Counted from the stretch's first letter, positions 1-6,085 are shown. The stretch: DNA of 11,369 nt from JBKJZO01 sp046715235 (GCA_046715235.1 JBKJZO010000133.1:1-11369); one strand, 5' to 3'. The notes: generated by a model not told the origin, from the letters alone. Numbers and translations: made by a program.

Positions 1-321
1 CTGCTCGCCGATCACGAGGTCGTGTTCCTCACCGGTCGTCCGGAGCGCTGCCGCGCCGACACGGAGCGTTGGCTGACCCAGCACGGCATCGGCGGCCGGC
101 GCGTCATCATGCGCCGCGCCGGTGACCACCGCCCGGCCCGCCAGACGAAACTGCGGGAAGTCCGCCGGCTCGGTGAGCCGGTGGCCATCGCCGTGGTCGT
201 GGACGACGACGCGGCGGTCTGCGCAGACGTTGCTGCCGCCGGCTATCCGGTCGAGCTGGCCACCTGGATGCCTCGTCCGGACGCGTTGGAGGAAGCCCAG
301 GAGCGGCAGGGACGCACCTAG
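1..321 (+). CDS. HAD-type phosphatase domain protein (3' end, partial)
   Basis: The reading frame is open from base 1 and ends at TAG 319-321, leaving about 106 C-terminal residues; the start lies outside the window. The sequence shows the later HAD-superfamily motifs in order: motif II in FLTGRPERC (hydrophobic strand then Thr-Gly-Arg-Pro), a motif III-type Lys in RQTKLREVRRL, and motif IV in the acidic run VVVDDD, followed by an Ala-Gly-Tyr-Pro-Val strand. In this superfamily these residues bind phosphate and Mg2+. The nucleophilic Asp of motif I would be upstream and cannot be checked. The TGRPERCRxxTERWL style resembles the polynucleotide-kinase-3'-phosphatase-like HAD proteins of actinomycetes, but the substrate cannot be told. 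It converges on pabB with one base between stop codons, so there is no room for a separate terminator. The family call is fairly sure; the specific role is unknown. Confidence 0.75.
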   Translation: MLADHEVVFLTGRPERCRADTERWLTQHGIGGRRVIMRRAGDHRPARQTKLREVRRLGEPVAIAVVVDDDAAVCADVAAAGYPVELATWMPRPDALEEAQERQGRT

Positions 322-322
322 C

Positions 323-1492
323 TCAGCGCCGCAGGGGCGACAGGGCGCGCAGTATCGGAGCGGCTTTGGCCGCTGCCTCAGCAACTTCGCCCTCCGGATC
401 GCTGCTCCACGTGACTCCCCCGCCGGCCCACAGATGAATTCGGCCGTCGGCGACTGCCAGGGTGCGGATGGTCAGACCGAGCTCGACGGTGCCGTCCGCA
501 CCGATCCAGCCCATCGCTCCCATCGCCGGACCGCGGCCGACCGGTTCGAGCTCGTCTATCAGGCGCAAAGCGGCGAGCTTGGGGGCACCGGTGACGGAGC
601 CACCCGGGAAAACCGCCGCGAGTAGCTCTGTCAGGCCGATCTCGGGCCGCAACTGCGCGCTGACCACCGACTCTGCGTGCCAGACCCCGGCCAGCTTGCG
701 GACGGCGTACAGCGCCGGCACGGAGACGCCGCCGGTGACGGCGAGCCGGCCGAGGTCGTTGCGCGCGAGGTCGACAATCATGACGTGCTCGGCGCGGTCC
801 TTCTCACTCGCCGCGAGCTCGGCTCGGGCGCGGGCATCGCCTCCGGGGTCAGCCCCCGCGGCGACCGTTCCTTTGATGGGCTGCGTCGATACGACGCCGC
901 CGACTACCCGCACCAGGCATTCGGGCGAGGCGGAGTGGACCGACCACCCCCGGCCCGCGAGGCTCCCGGCGTACGGCGTGTGCTCGATCTGCGTCAAGCA
1001 CTTAGAGACTGCAGCCGGATCACCGGAGAAAGGCGCGCTGAGGTGACCGACCAGATTGACCTGGTAGGCGTCGCCCATCGCGATCGCCTGCCTGGCCGCC
1101 TCGACGACGCCGGCGTGATCCCCCGGCGACCAAGACCCGATCCACTCGCCGATATGGGCACGCCCGCTGCCGCGTACGGCGGGCGCACCTGTCTCGTCGT
1201 AGACCACGGCACACGCGACCGGCAGGCCATGGGCGGGGGATGGTCGCGGTCGCGACCTGGCACCGGCGGGTCGCAGGTCACCACTGAGCAGGACGGCCGC
1301 GCCCACCGGGCCATCCGGCGTACCGGTGCCGCAGGCCAGCGAATCGACTCGGCCGAGTCCGCTCGACGTCAAGAAGTCGCTGAGCTGCCGGAAGTCGAAG
1401 TCGGCCGGATCGGACCATTCACGGCGGGCAACCTCGACGAGGCGGCCGCGAAATTCGGCCGGAACCCCCGGCGCGTCATCCGTCGTCGTCAC
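323..1492 (-). CDS. pabB: Aminodeoxychorismate synthase component I (chorismate-binding PabB)
   Basis: This 389-residue protein belongs to the chorismate-binding (anthranilate synthase I/PabB) family. PabB aminates chorismate to 4-amino-4-deoxychorismate in the p-aminobenzoate branch of folate synthesis, using ammonia from a PabA amidotransferase. C-terminal motifs are all present: PIKGT at 205-209, EKDRAEH at 230-236 followed by VDLARNDLGR, FPGGSVTGAPK at 295-305, and GGGVTWSSDPEGE at 357-369. The Lys in PIKGT (K207) is the residue that, in PabB, forms a covalent intermediate with chorismate; TrpE has Ala there, so PabB is preferred over anthranilate synthase. The N-terminal region is shorter than in many full-length PabB proteins. 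The start is GTG with an AAGGGTG stretch about 10 bases upstream. No pabA or pabC is visible nearby, so partners must be elsewhere. It is divergent from the DUF5999 gene and convergent with the HAD gene. Confidence 0.88.
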   Translation of the reverse strand: MTTTDDAPGVPAEFRGRLVEVARREWSDPADFDFRQLSDFLTSSGLGRVDSLACGTGTPDGPVGAAVLLSGDLRPAGARSRPRPSPAHGLPVACAVVYDETGAPAVRGSGRAHIGEWIGSWSPGDHAGVVEAARQAIAMGDAYQVNLVGHLSAPFSGDPAAVSKCLTQIEHTPYAGSLAGRGWSVHSASPECLVRVVGGVVSTQPIKGTVAAGADPGGDARARAELAASEKDRAEHVMIVDLARNDLGRLAVTGGVSVPALYAVRKLAGVWHAESVVSAQLRPEIGLTELLAAVFPGGSVTGAPKLAALRLIDELEPVGRGPAMGAMGWIGADGTVELGLTIRTLAVADGRIHLWAGGGVTWSSDPEGEVAEAAAKAAPILRALSPLRR

Positions 1493-1591
1493 TGTGCGTA
1501 GTTCACCCTTTAATCACCCGAATTGGCCATAAGTCTTTGGGTGGCAGCGGACGACAATCTTGTGGAAGGCAGAGACGACGGAGATGGTGAC

Positions 1592-1828
1592 ATGGACAGC
1601 GATCGCGCCCTCCGAGTGACCCGGAGCGATTGCGTGCATTCGCCCGCTTGCCCACCGCACGACGCGAGCGACCGGGACGCGGCGCGCATGGTCGCCAGCC
1701 ATCCTGAGCAGGGCTGGAGCCTGCTCTGTAACGGCGTGGTGATGTTCGAGGACACTGGCGAGATCCTGCCTGACGGGCGCGTCGTGGAGCCCTGCGGCCG
1801 CGCTCCTGCCCCTTCGTTCGCGGCGTAG
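1592..1828 (+). CDS. Small DUF5999 family protein
   Basis: This is a 78-residue soluble protein of unknown function. I recognise the DUF5999 signature common in actinomycetes: a Cys-x5-Cys segment (CVHSPAC, Cys14 and Cys20), then ASDRDAARMVASHPEQGWSL, LLCNGVV (Cys46) and FEDTGEILPDGR. The frame is open further upstream, to about 1523, but ATG 1592 is preferred because GGAG at 1580-1583 sits 8 bases before it and the residues upstream of it are low-complexity Gly/Asp with no family resemblance. The conserved Cys/His pattern could bind a metal; this is inference only. It is divergent from pabB across 99 bp, in which I found no convincing promoter boxes on either strand, and it converges on resR. 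Confidence 0.8.
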   Translation: MDSDRALRVTRSDCVHSPACPPHDASDRDAARMVASHPEQGWSLLCNGVVMFEDTGEILPDGRVVEPCGRAPAPSFAA

Positions 1829-1850
1829 CCGCACCGCGCGGAATCTACGC
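1823..1850. terminator. Bidirectional hairpin between convergent DUF5999 gene and resR
   Basis: The outer arms GCGTAG (1823-1828) and CTACGC (1845-1850) pair, and the inner arms CCGC (1829-1832) and GCGG (1838-1841) extend the stem around a five-base loop, with a three-base bulge on one side. The outer arms contain the TAG stop codons of both flanking genes. There is no T-tract on either side, so this is at best a tail-less actinomycete-type terminator. The structure is seen; the function is inferred. Confidence 0.45.
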
Positions 1851-2465
1851 TGACGTACGCCGGCGCCTGCGGGAGGCGAGCTCGTCACCGCCGTGAACAG
1901 CTGGCTCATCGCCGGCCCGCTCACCGGGGAACTCGGCCAACGAACCTTCGACCTCTCGCACGACCCGGCCCACGGCGATCCCGAATACACCCTGACCGCC
2001 CTGAACGAGGTCGATGACCTCGTCGGCCGAGGTGCACTCGTAGACACGCAGCCCGTCGCTCATCAGCGTGATGCTGGCGAGGTCGTCGGCGCCGCGGCTG
2101 CGTAGGTGATTGACCGCTGTGCGGATGTTCTGCAGTGACACGCCAGTCTCGAGCAGGCGCTTGACGATCTTGAGGACCAGGACGTCGCGGAACGAGTACA
2201 GGCGCTGCGTGCCCGACCCCGACGCATCCCTGATGCTGGGCGTGACCAGCGCGGTGCGCGCCCAGTAGTCGAGTTGGCGATAGGTGATGCCGGCCACTGC
2301 ACAGGCGGTGGGCCCGCGGTAGCCGACGTCCTCCGGCGGCGGGCCGCCGAAGTCGTCAGCGAACAGCGGCTCCTGCCGCGACCGTGGTTGGGCGTCGGTG
2401 GGCGGCGCGTCGTTTGCCGCGCTCGGGCCCGAGCCCACATCGCCTGGCTCGTCAGAGCCGATCAC
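1845..2465 (-). CDS. resR: MerR-family transcriptional regulator ResR (Rv1830 type)
   Basis: This is a 206-residue MerR-like DNA-binding protein. After a disordered acidic N-terminus, the winged-helix region begins at VGYRGPTACAVAGITYRQLDYWAR (47-70) and continues through SGSGTQRLYSFRDVLVLKIVKRLLETG. Next come SLQNIRTAVNHLRSRG and a C-terminal part with LMSDGLRVYECTSADEV and QGGQGVFGIAV, ending in DELASRRRRR. This pattern and the position next to the BFN gene match M. tuberculosis Rv1830 (ResR), linked to growth control and antibiotic recovery. GTG 2465 is chosen because AAGGCGG lies just upstream and a good promoter (2515-2543) ends before it. The longer TTG start at 2543 coincides with the -35 box of that promoter. 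Two copies of a 17-bp dyad lie upstream, consistent with autoregulation or control by FtsR. The family is sure; the exact start is likely. Confidence 0.88.
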   Translation of the reverse strand: MIGSDEPGDVGSGPSAANDAPPTDAQPRSRQEPLFADDFGGPPPEDVGYRGPTACAVAGITYRQLDYWARTALVTPSIRDASGSGTQRLYSFRDVLVLKIVKRLLETGVSLQNIRTAVNHLRSRGADDLASITLMSDGLRVYECTSADEVIDLVQGGQGVFGIAVGRVVREVEGSLAEFPGERAGDEPAVHGGDELASRRRRRTSA

Positions 2466-2514
2466 TGAGCCGCCTTCCCCTGCGGGTTGCTGTCGCGCCG
2501 CTATTGCCCGACGG

Positions 2515-2543
2515 ACGGTATGAAGGCCCGACAGCCGCGTCAA
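2515..2543 (-). promoter_or_regulatory. Predicted sigma-A type promoter of resR
   Basis: On the minus strand TTGACG (2538-2543) is followed by a 17-bp spacer and TACCGT (2515-2520), a good vegetative-type -35/-10 pair. It would start transcription near 2508, about 43 bases before GTG 2465. The pair is seen in the sequence; activity is inferred. Confidence 0.55.
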
Positions 2544-2568
2544 CGATCAAACCCGGCGCGTCGTAACC

Positions 2569-2585
2569 CTCGATGTTGAGTAGAG
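2569..2585. promoter_or_regulatory. 17-bp dyad, resR-proximal copy (predicted MerR-type operator)
   Basis: CTCGATGTTGAGTAGAG fits the consensus CTCnAYnnnnAGTAGAG shared with 2605-2621 and with the reverse complement of 4600-4616. Its outer half-sites are CTCGAT and GTAGAG. It lies 25 bp upstream of the predicted resR -35 box. Confidence 0.5.
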
Positions 2586-2604
2586 ATCAACCTCCCGTTC
2601 AGAC

Positions 2605-2621
2605 CTCAATCCAGAGTAGAG
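2605..2621. promoter_or_regulatory. 17-bp dyad, resR-distal copy (predicted MerR-type operator)
   Basis: CTCAATCCAGAGTAGAG has the same consensus and is followed by ACTTTC. The 13 bases AGTAGAGACTTTC are identical, on the opposite strand, to those flanking the garA copy. It starts 36 bp from the first copy and ends just past the stop codon end of the BFN gene. Confidence 0.5.
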
Positions 2622-2628
2622 ACTTTCC

Positions 2629-3099
2629 TCACGAGGAGGTGTTGAAGTCTTCGGGCGAAATCTGATCGAGGAATTCGCGGAACTCCGCGACCGTGCTTTC
2701 CTGCTCGTCCGCTATCGGGATGCCGGCCTCGCTCAGCACCGACTCCTCGGCATAGATGGTGGCGCCGGTTCGCAGCGCCAACGCGATCGAGTCGGACGGG
2801 CGGGCGGAAACCTCGACACCGGAGTCGAGGATCAGATTGGCGTAGAAGATGCCGTCCTGCAGATCGGTGATGTGGACGGCCCGCACCGCTGAGCCGACAG
2901 CGTCGAGGATGTCCTTGAGCAGGTCGTGGGTCATCGGGCGTGCCGTCACGACGTTCTGGAGCGCGAACGCGATGGCTGTCGCCTCGACCGCGCCGATCCA
3001 GATCGGCAGGTAGCGGTCGCCGTCGGATTCCTTCAGCAGCACGATCGGCTGGTTGGTCGGCAGTTCGACCCGTACACCGACAACCGTGAGCTCTTGCAC
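2629..3099 (-). CDS. Bifunctional nuclease (BFN/DUF151) domain protein, Rv1829 type
   Basis: This 156-residue protein is a single BFN (DUF151) domain with a short acidic tail. Recognisable family segments are VVGVRVELPTNQPIVLLKE (6-24), the LPIWIG strand (31-36), EATAIAFALQ, RPMTHDLLKDIL (54-65), FYANLIL and ARPSDSIALALR (99-110). Some BFN proteins show RNase/DNase activity in vitro, but the actinobacterial group has no settled role. The GTG start at 3099 has GGGAGGCGAGGGA directly upstream. It sits between ftsR and resR in the conserved order ftsR-BFN-resR, separated from ftsR by 128 bp, so it may have its own promoter. The family is sure; nuclease activity here is not shown. Confidence 0.88.
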   Translation of the reverse strand: MQELTVVGVRVELPTNQPIVLLKESDGDRYLPIWIGAVEATAIAFALQNVVTARPMTHDLLKDILDAVGSAVRAVHITDLQDGIFYANLILDSGVEVSARPSDSIALALRTGATIYAEESVLSEAGIPIADEQESTVAEFREFLDQISPEDFNTSS

Positions 3100-3150
3100 G
3101 TCCCTCGCCTCCCGATCGCCCGGCCGCCGGACTTGCCGCGGCCGCTCTCG

Positions 3151-3179
3151 AAACTACACCGGGTACGGGCGAGGGGCAG
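3151..3179 (-). promoter_or_regulatory. Possible promoter of the BFN gene
   Basis: On the minus strand TAGTTT (3151-3156) fits the TAnnnT -10 rule, with CTGCCC (3174-3179) 17 bp upstream as a weak -35. The implied 5' leader is about 45 bases. This is tentative. Confidence 0.3.
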
Positions 3180-3219
3180 CCCAGCTCAGATCGACCACCG
3201 TGAGCGACTCCGGACCGAG

Positions 3220-3234
3220 CGGCTGTGTCAGCCG
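3220..3234 (-). terminator. Small hairpin at the ftsR stop codon
   Basis: CGGCT (3220-3224) and AGCCG (3230-3234) pair around a five-base loop and enclose the ftsR stop codon. The stem is short and has no T-tract, so a terminator role is only possible. Confidence 0.25.
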
Positions 3235-3962
3235 GTCAGGCCAGGGCGCAGTCCGGCGCGGACGAGGGTCGAATGCAGGTTCATCGACAGGGCGGCAAGC
3301 TCACGCACCACTTCGTCGGCGCGCGCCCGCGCCTCCGGATTGCGCTGGCGTACGAGGGGATTGACGACCTGCTCGAAAAGCCCGATCTCTCGATCAGCGG
3401 CGGTCTTGAACGGCCGCAGGTGCCGCGCCTCGATTCCGTAGCGACTCATCTCCGCGACGGTCTTGGCCACGATCAGGGCGTCGCCGTCGAAGAAAGCGCT
3501 GCCCGGCTTGGTTTTGATCAGGCCGTACTGCTCGAGCTGTGAGAGCTGCTCGGATGTCAGTCCGGCGGCCGTCTCGAGCTCTTCGCGCGAGAGCCGCACA
3601 TCGCTTGCGGCGCTGATAAACGCCTCAGGCCCGGGTACGCCGGACGTGGCAGTCACCGCTTGCGGGACCCGTGGCCCGGTCTCCCCCGGCAGTGATGGCT
3701 CCAGACCCCGGTCGAGTGCTTCGAGGTGGCTCTTGATCACACGCAACGGCAGGTAGTGATCGCGCTGCGCTGAGAGCACGTAGCGCAGCCGCGCGAGATC
3801 GTCGCGGGAGAACTTGCGGTAGCCCGAGCTGGTGCGCTCGGGCTCGATCAATCCCTCGGCCTCGAGAAAGCGGATCTTCGAGATGGTCACGTCAGGGAAG
3901 TCGCCACGCAGTTGGCCGAGGACTTCGCCGATGCTCATGAATGCCTTGCGCGCGCCGATCAT
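3228..3962 (-). CDS. ftsR: MerR-family regulator FtsR (Rv1828 type)
   Basis: This is a 244-residue regulator with an N-terminal MerR winged helix. MSIGEVLGQL (9-18), FPDVTISKIRFLEAEGL (22-38), RTSSGYRKFSRDDLARLRYVL and QRDHYLPLRVIKSHLEAL form the DNA-binding region and the start of the linker. A Pro/Gly-rich linker follows (about 88-115), then a helical C-terminal effector domain with LSREELETAAGLT, FFDGDALIVAKTVAEMSRYGIEARHLRPFKTAADRE and a final helix. The order and motifs match M. tuberculosis Rv1828 and C. glutamicum FtsR, an activator of ftsZ. Unlike classical metal-sensing MerR proteins there is no Cys-rich C-terminus, so no metal sensing is expected. The ATG overlaps the garA stop codon as ATGA, with GGTGGAG just upstream, so the two genes are co-transcribed and probably translationally coupled. 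Confidence 0.9.
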   Translation of the reverse strand: MIGARKAFMSIGEVLGQLRGDFPDVTISKIRFLEAEGLIEPERTSSGYRKFSRDDLARLRYVLSAQRDHYLPLRVIKSHLEALDRGLEPSLPGETGPRVPQAVTATSGVPGPEAFISAASDVRLSREELETAAGLTSEQLSQLEQYGLIKTKPGSAFFDGDALIVAKTVAEMSRYGIEARHLRPFKTAADREIGLFEQVVNPLVRQRNPEARARADEVVRELAALSMNLHSTLVRAGLRPGLTG

Positions 3963-4471
3963 TGCGCTCCACCCGATTCGGTCCTCGCGGCGGTGAAGTA
4001 GACCAGCCGGAACTTGCCGATTTGCACCTCGTCGCCCCCGGCGAGCGCCGCGGCGTCGATACGCTCGCGGTTGAGGTAAGTGCCGTTGAGGGAACCGACG
4101 TCGCGCACTTCGAACCCGCCGGGGACGCGGCGGAACTCGGCGTGCCTGCGCGAGACGGTGACGTCGTCGAGAAAAATGTCGCTCTCAGGGTGACGGCCCG
4201 CCGTCGTGTGGTCCTTGTCGAGCAAGAACCTGCTGCCTGCGTTGGGGCCCCGCTTGACCACGAGCAGAGCAGTGCCGGCCGGCAGCGCGTCTTCGAGTGA
4301 GGAGACCTCGCCGCCGTCATCGTCACCGTGGTCGCCGTCAACAGCGGCCAGCGAGATCGTCGACGTCTGCTCGGAAGCGCTTTCGCCGCCGCGGCCGAGC
4401 AGAGGCGAGCCGCAATTGCTGCAGAACCGGCTGTCGTCACTGTTGCGGTGACCGCACTGGCTACAGAACAC
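3959..4471 (-). CDS. garA: FHA-domain phospho-switch protein GarA with N-terminal zinc ribbon
   Basis: This 170-residue protein has three parts. Residues 3-20 form a zinc ribbon with two Cys-x2-Cys pairs (Cys3/6 and Cys17/20). Residues 34-40 (EQTSTIS) resemble the phosphorylated N-terminal motif of GarA/OdhI. Residues 66-158 form an FHA domain with the phosphothreonine-binding Gly92-Arg93, Ser107-Arg-Arg-His and SLNGT (127-131). In mycobacteria and corynebacteria the unphosphorylated protein inhibits 2-oxoglutarate dehydrogenase and glutamate metabolism; Ser/Thr kinases switch this off when the motif Thr binds the protein's own FHA domain. Mycobacterial GarA has ETTS there; this protein has EQTS, which keeps the second Thr (T36) but not the first. 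The GTG start has GGAAGG 7 bases upstream. It is followed by ftsR with an ATGA overlap and preceded by its own predicted promoter and a dyad. Confidence 0.88.
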   Translation of the reverse strand: MFCSQCGHRNSDDSRFCSNCGSPLLGRGGESASEQTSTISLAAVDGDHGDDDGGEVSSLEDALPAGTALLVVKRGPNAGSRFLLDKDHTTAGRHPESDIFLDDVTVSRRHAEFRRVPGGFEVRDVGSLNGTYLNRERIDAAALAGGDEVQIGKFRLVYFTAARTESGGAQ

Positions 4472-4531
4472 GCTGAACCCTTCCGCTGCTGCTCGGGGGC
4501 CGGTTTGCGCGGCGCCCTCAAGCTGTAGTGG

Positions 4532-4561
4532 AGGGTAGCGACGTGGTCATGCTTCGGTCAA
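4532..4561 (-). promoter_or_regulatory. Predicted promoter of garA-ftsR
   Basis: On the minus strand TTGACC (4556-4561) and TACCCT (4532-4537) are 18 bp apart, a good vegetative-type pair. The leader to GTG 4471 would be about 54 bases. The pair lies in the 147-bp gap between gcvH and garA. Confidence 0.55.
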
Positions 4562-4599
4562 CAGGCGTCTTTGTCGACACCAGTAACACCGCCGAAAGT

Positions 4600-4616
4600 C
4601 TCTACTACAGGTAGAG
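4600..4616. promoter_or_regulatory. 17-bp perfect-arm dyad upstream of garA (predicted MerR-type operator)
   Basis: CTCTACTACAGGTAGAG has perfect 6-bp arms (CTCTAC and GTAGAG) around five bases. It begins 38 bp upstream of the garA -35 box and ends two bases before the last base of the gcvH stop codon. It is the most symmetrical of the three copies in the window and probably the strongest site. Confidence 0.55.
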
Positions 4617-4618
4617 CA

Positions 4619-4999
4619 TCAGCGCGAAGAGATGGCCTTCTCGTAGGTATCTGCGTCCATCAGCCCATCAACCACCCCGGCATCGGCGACCTGGATCGTC
4701 ACAAGCCAGCCTTCGCCGTAGGGATCGGCGTTGACGAGTTCGGGCCTGCTCTCGAGCGCGTCGTTGCGCGCAACTACAGTGCCGGCAACAGGTGCGTAGA
4801 CGTCGGACACGCTCTTGGTCGACTCGACCTCGCCGAGCACCTGGGCTGCTTCGACCTCCGCGCCAACCTCGGGGAGGGAGACATGGACGATGTCGCCCAG
4901 GGCCTCCTGCGCGAAGTCGGTGATCCCGACCCGCACCGAAGTGCCGTCGGCCTGCGCCCACTCGTGCTCCGCCGTGTACTTCAGGTCAGCTGGGTACAC
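4619..4999 (-). CDS. gcvH: Glycine cleavage system H protein
   Basis: This 126-residue protein has the usual length and fold of GcvH, the lipoyl carrier that shuttles the methylamine intermediate between the P, T and L proteins of the glycine cleavage system. YTAEHEWAQ (8-16) opens the domain, GITDFAQEALGDIVHVSLPEVG (25-46) follows, and the lipoylated Lys is K62 in GEVESTKSVSDVYAP. The rest, GTVVARNDALESRPELVNADPYGEGWL, is typical. The GTG start has AGAGG about 7 bases upstream. It follows DUF881 by 31 bp at the end of the six-gene operon. No gcvT or gcvP is nearby; the same solitary position of gcvH before garA occurs in mycobacteria (Rv1826-Rv1827), so this is a conserved placement rather than a rearrangement. 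Confidence 0.93.
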   Translation of the reverse strand: MYPADLKYTAEHEWAQADGTSVRVGITDFAQEALGDIVHVSLPEVGAEVEAAQVLGEVESTKSVSDVYAPVAGTVVARNDALESRPELVNADPYGEGWLVTIQVADAGVVDGLMDADTYEKAISSR

Positions 5000-5030
5000 G
5001 TAGGCCTCTTTCTTTGGGCGGCAGCGGCGA

Positions 5031-5756
5031 TCAGTCGCCTCGAGTCGGGCGAGCGTATCGGGGCGTCGAAAGCGGTCGCAAGGCGTCGACGAGTACTTCG
5101 GTAGCGCGTGTCACTGTGATCCGGGCGCCTTCGTCCTCGACGGTCTGGACGATCCCGCGCGGTATCGACAGCGCCTCGTCGAGGGTTGCCGCGTTGCCGA
5201 TGGCAGTGATCGTGTACGGCTGAGACAGCGCGGAGCCGTCGAGGACGATCGCACCATCTCGATCGATGACGTAGCTCGTCGCTCCGATCCGGTGCCCGTT
5301 GATCATCATTGCTTCTGTGCCGGCGTCGCGCAGCTCCTGGATCGTGTCCAGCAGAACGTCCGCTGTCAGCGCGTGCGCGGGATCGTCGATGACGACGCGC
5401 ACTCCGGAGCCTCGAGCAGCGACAGTGCCGGCAATGACAGCCAACGTGTCGGCTCGCTTCTGCGCCTCGGCTACCGCGGCGGCGTCCCGATCGCCGGCAT
5501 TCGCGAGCCGGTCGCGAGCGGCCTGTTGTTCGTCGATCTCCTGCTGCAGCCGCTCGGAGCGCGCCGTGAGGTCGTCGAGGATGCGCACCAGGTCGTCCTG
5601 CCGCGCGGTGCTGAAGGACGTGCTTGCCTGAGTGGTGCGCACCTGAACGACGAGCGCGAAGCCAAGAATCGCCGCCAGCAAGCCAAGAATCGCCTGCATC
5701 AACCACTGCCTGGGCGCAGGCCGAACTGGCGCCGAAGCACTGGGCGAGTCGCTCAT
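5031..5756 (-). CDS. DUF881 membrane-anchored protein (Rv1825 type)
   Basis: This 241-residue protein has a short cytoplasmic N-terminus, one transmembrane helix (about 18-38, WLMQAILGLLAAILGFALVV), a coiled-coil stretch rich in Asp/Glu/Gln/Arg (about 52-108), then the extracytoplasmic DUF881 domain. Domain landmarks are GSGVRVVIDDP, LLDTIQELRDAGTEAMMINGHRIG (135-158) and QPYTITAIGNAATLDEAL. Function is not established; the fold resembles septal coiled-coil membrane proteins, and the mycobacterial homologue lies in the same cluster. The ATG overlaps the sbp stop (ATGA) and has no strong ribosome-binding site of its own, so it is probably translationally coupled. It pairs with the second DUF881 gene on the other side of sbp. 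Confidence 0.87.
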   Translation of the reverse strand: MSDSPSASAPVRPAPRQWLMQAILGLLAAILGFALVVQVRTTQASTSFSTARQDDLVRILDDLTARSERLQQEIDEQQAARDRLANAGDRDAAAVAEAQKRADTLAVIAGTVAARGSGVRVVIDDPAHALTADVLLDTIQELRDAGTEAMMINGHRIGATSYVIDRDGAIVLDGSALSQPYTITAIGNAATLDEALSIPRGIVQTVEDEGARITVTRATEVLVDALRPLSTPRYARPTRGD

Positions 5757-6085
5757 GCTCTGAACACGTGCCTGCGAATTGCGGCAACGTTGGAGAAGAT
5801 GCGGATCCCCAGGACCACGACGATCGCCGTGGACAGCTGGCCACCGACGCCGAGCTGGTCGCCAAGGAAGACGATCAGGGTCGCGACGAGCGCGTTGGAG
5901 ACGAAGGAGACGACGAACACGCGTTCGTCAAAGATGCGGTCGAGACTTGCTCGAATCCCGCCGAAGACCGCGTCGAGCGCGGCCACAACGGCCAAGGGAA
6001 GATAGGGCTCCAGCCACACGGGTACGGTCGGCTGCAGAAAGATCCCGAGGGCTACCCCGGCGATCATCCCGAAAAGCGCGATCAC
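5753..6085 (-). CDS. sbp: Small basic protein Sbp (DUF1290), integral membrane
   Basis: This 110-residue integral membrane protein belongs to the small-basic-protein (DUF1290) family, also found beside division genes in Firmicutes. Hydrophobic helices lie at about 2-17, 27-43, 57-75 and 84-98. The conserved signature is LDAVFGGIRASLDRIFDERVFVVSFVSNALVATLIVFLGDQLGVG (37-81 region). The C-terminus is basic (IRRHVFRA). The exact role is unknown. The GTG overlaps the upstream DUF881 stop as GTGA and has a strong GGAAGGGG site 5-6 bases before it. It lies between two DUF881 genes, suggesting that the three products form one membrane assembly; this is inferred from conserved order only. Confidence 0.9.
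   Translation of the reverse strand: MIALFGMIAGVALGIFLQPTVPVWLEPYLPLAVVAALDAVFGGIRASLDRIFDERVFVVSFVSNALVATLIVFLGDQLGVGGQLSTAIVVVLGIRIFSNVAAIRRHVFRA

Noticed and set aside
323..1492. Anthranilate synthase component I (TrpE) or isochorismate/salicylate synthase as alternatives to PabB
   Set aside because: The PIKGT motif with Lys207 is the PabB signature, and there are no tryptophan or siderophore genes nearby.
677..1501. A 274-codon plus-strand frame opposite pabB
   Set aside because: pabB carries every family motif on the other strand; this frame has none.
2569..2621. Paired repeats considered as a small CRISPR-like or phage attachment site
   Set aside because: Only two imperfect copies with a 36-bp period, dyad symmetry, and a third copy upstream of garA; an operator explains them better.
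4981..5865. A 294-codon minus-strand frame overlapping DUF881 and sbp
   Set aside because: The translation is Arg/Ser/His-rich low complexity with no family resemblance, while DUF881 and Sbp in the other frame are clear.
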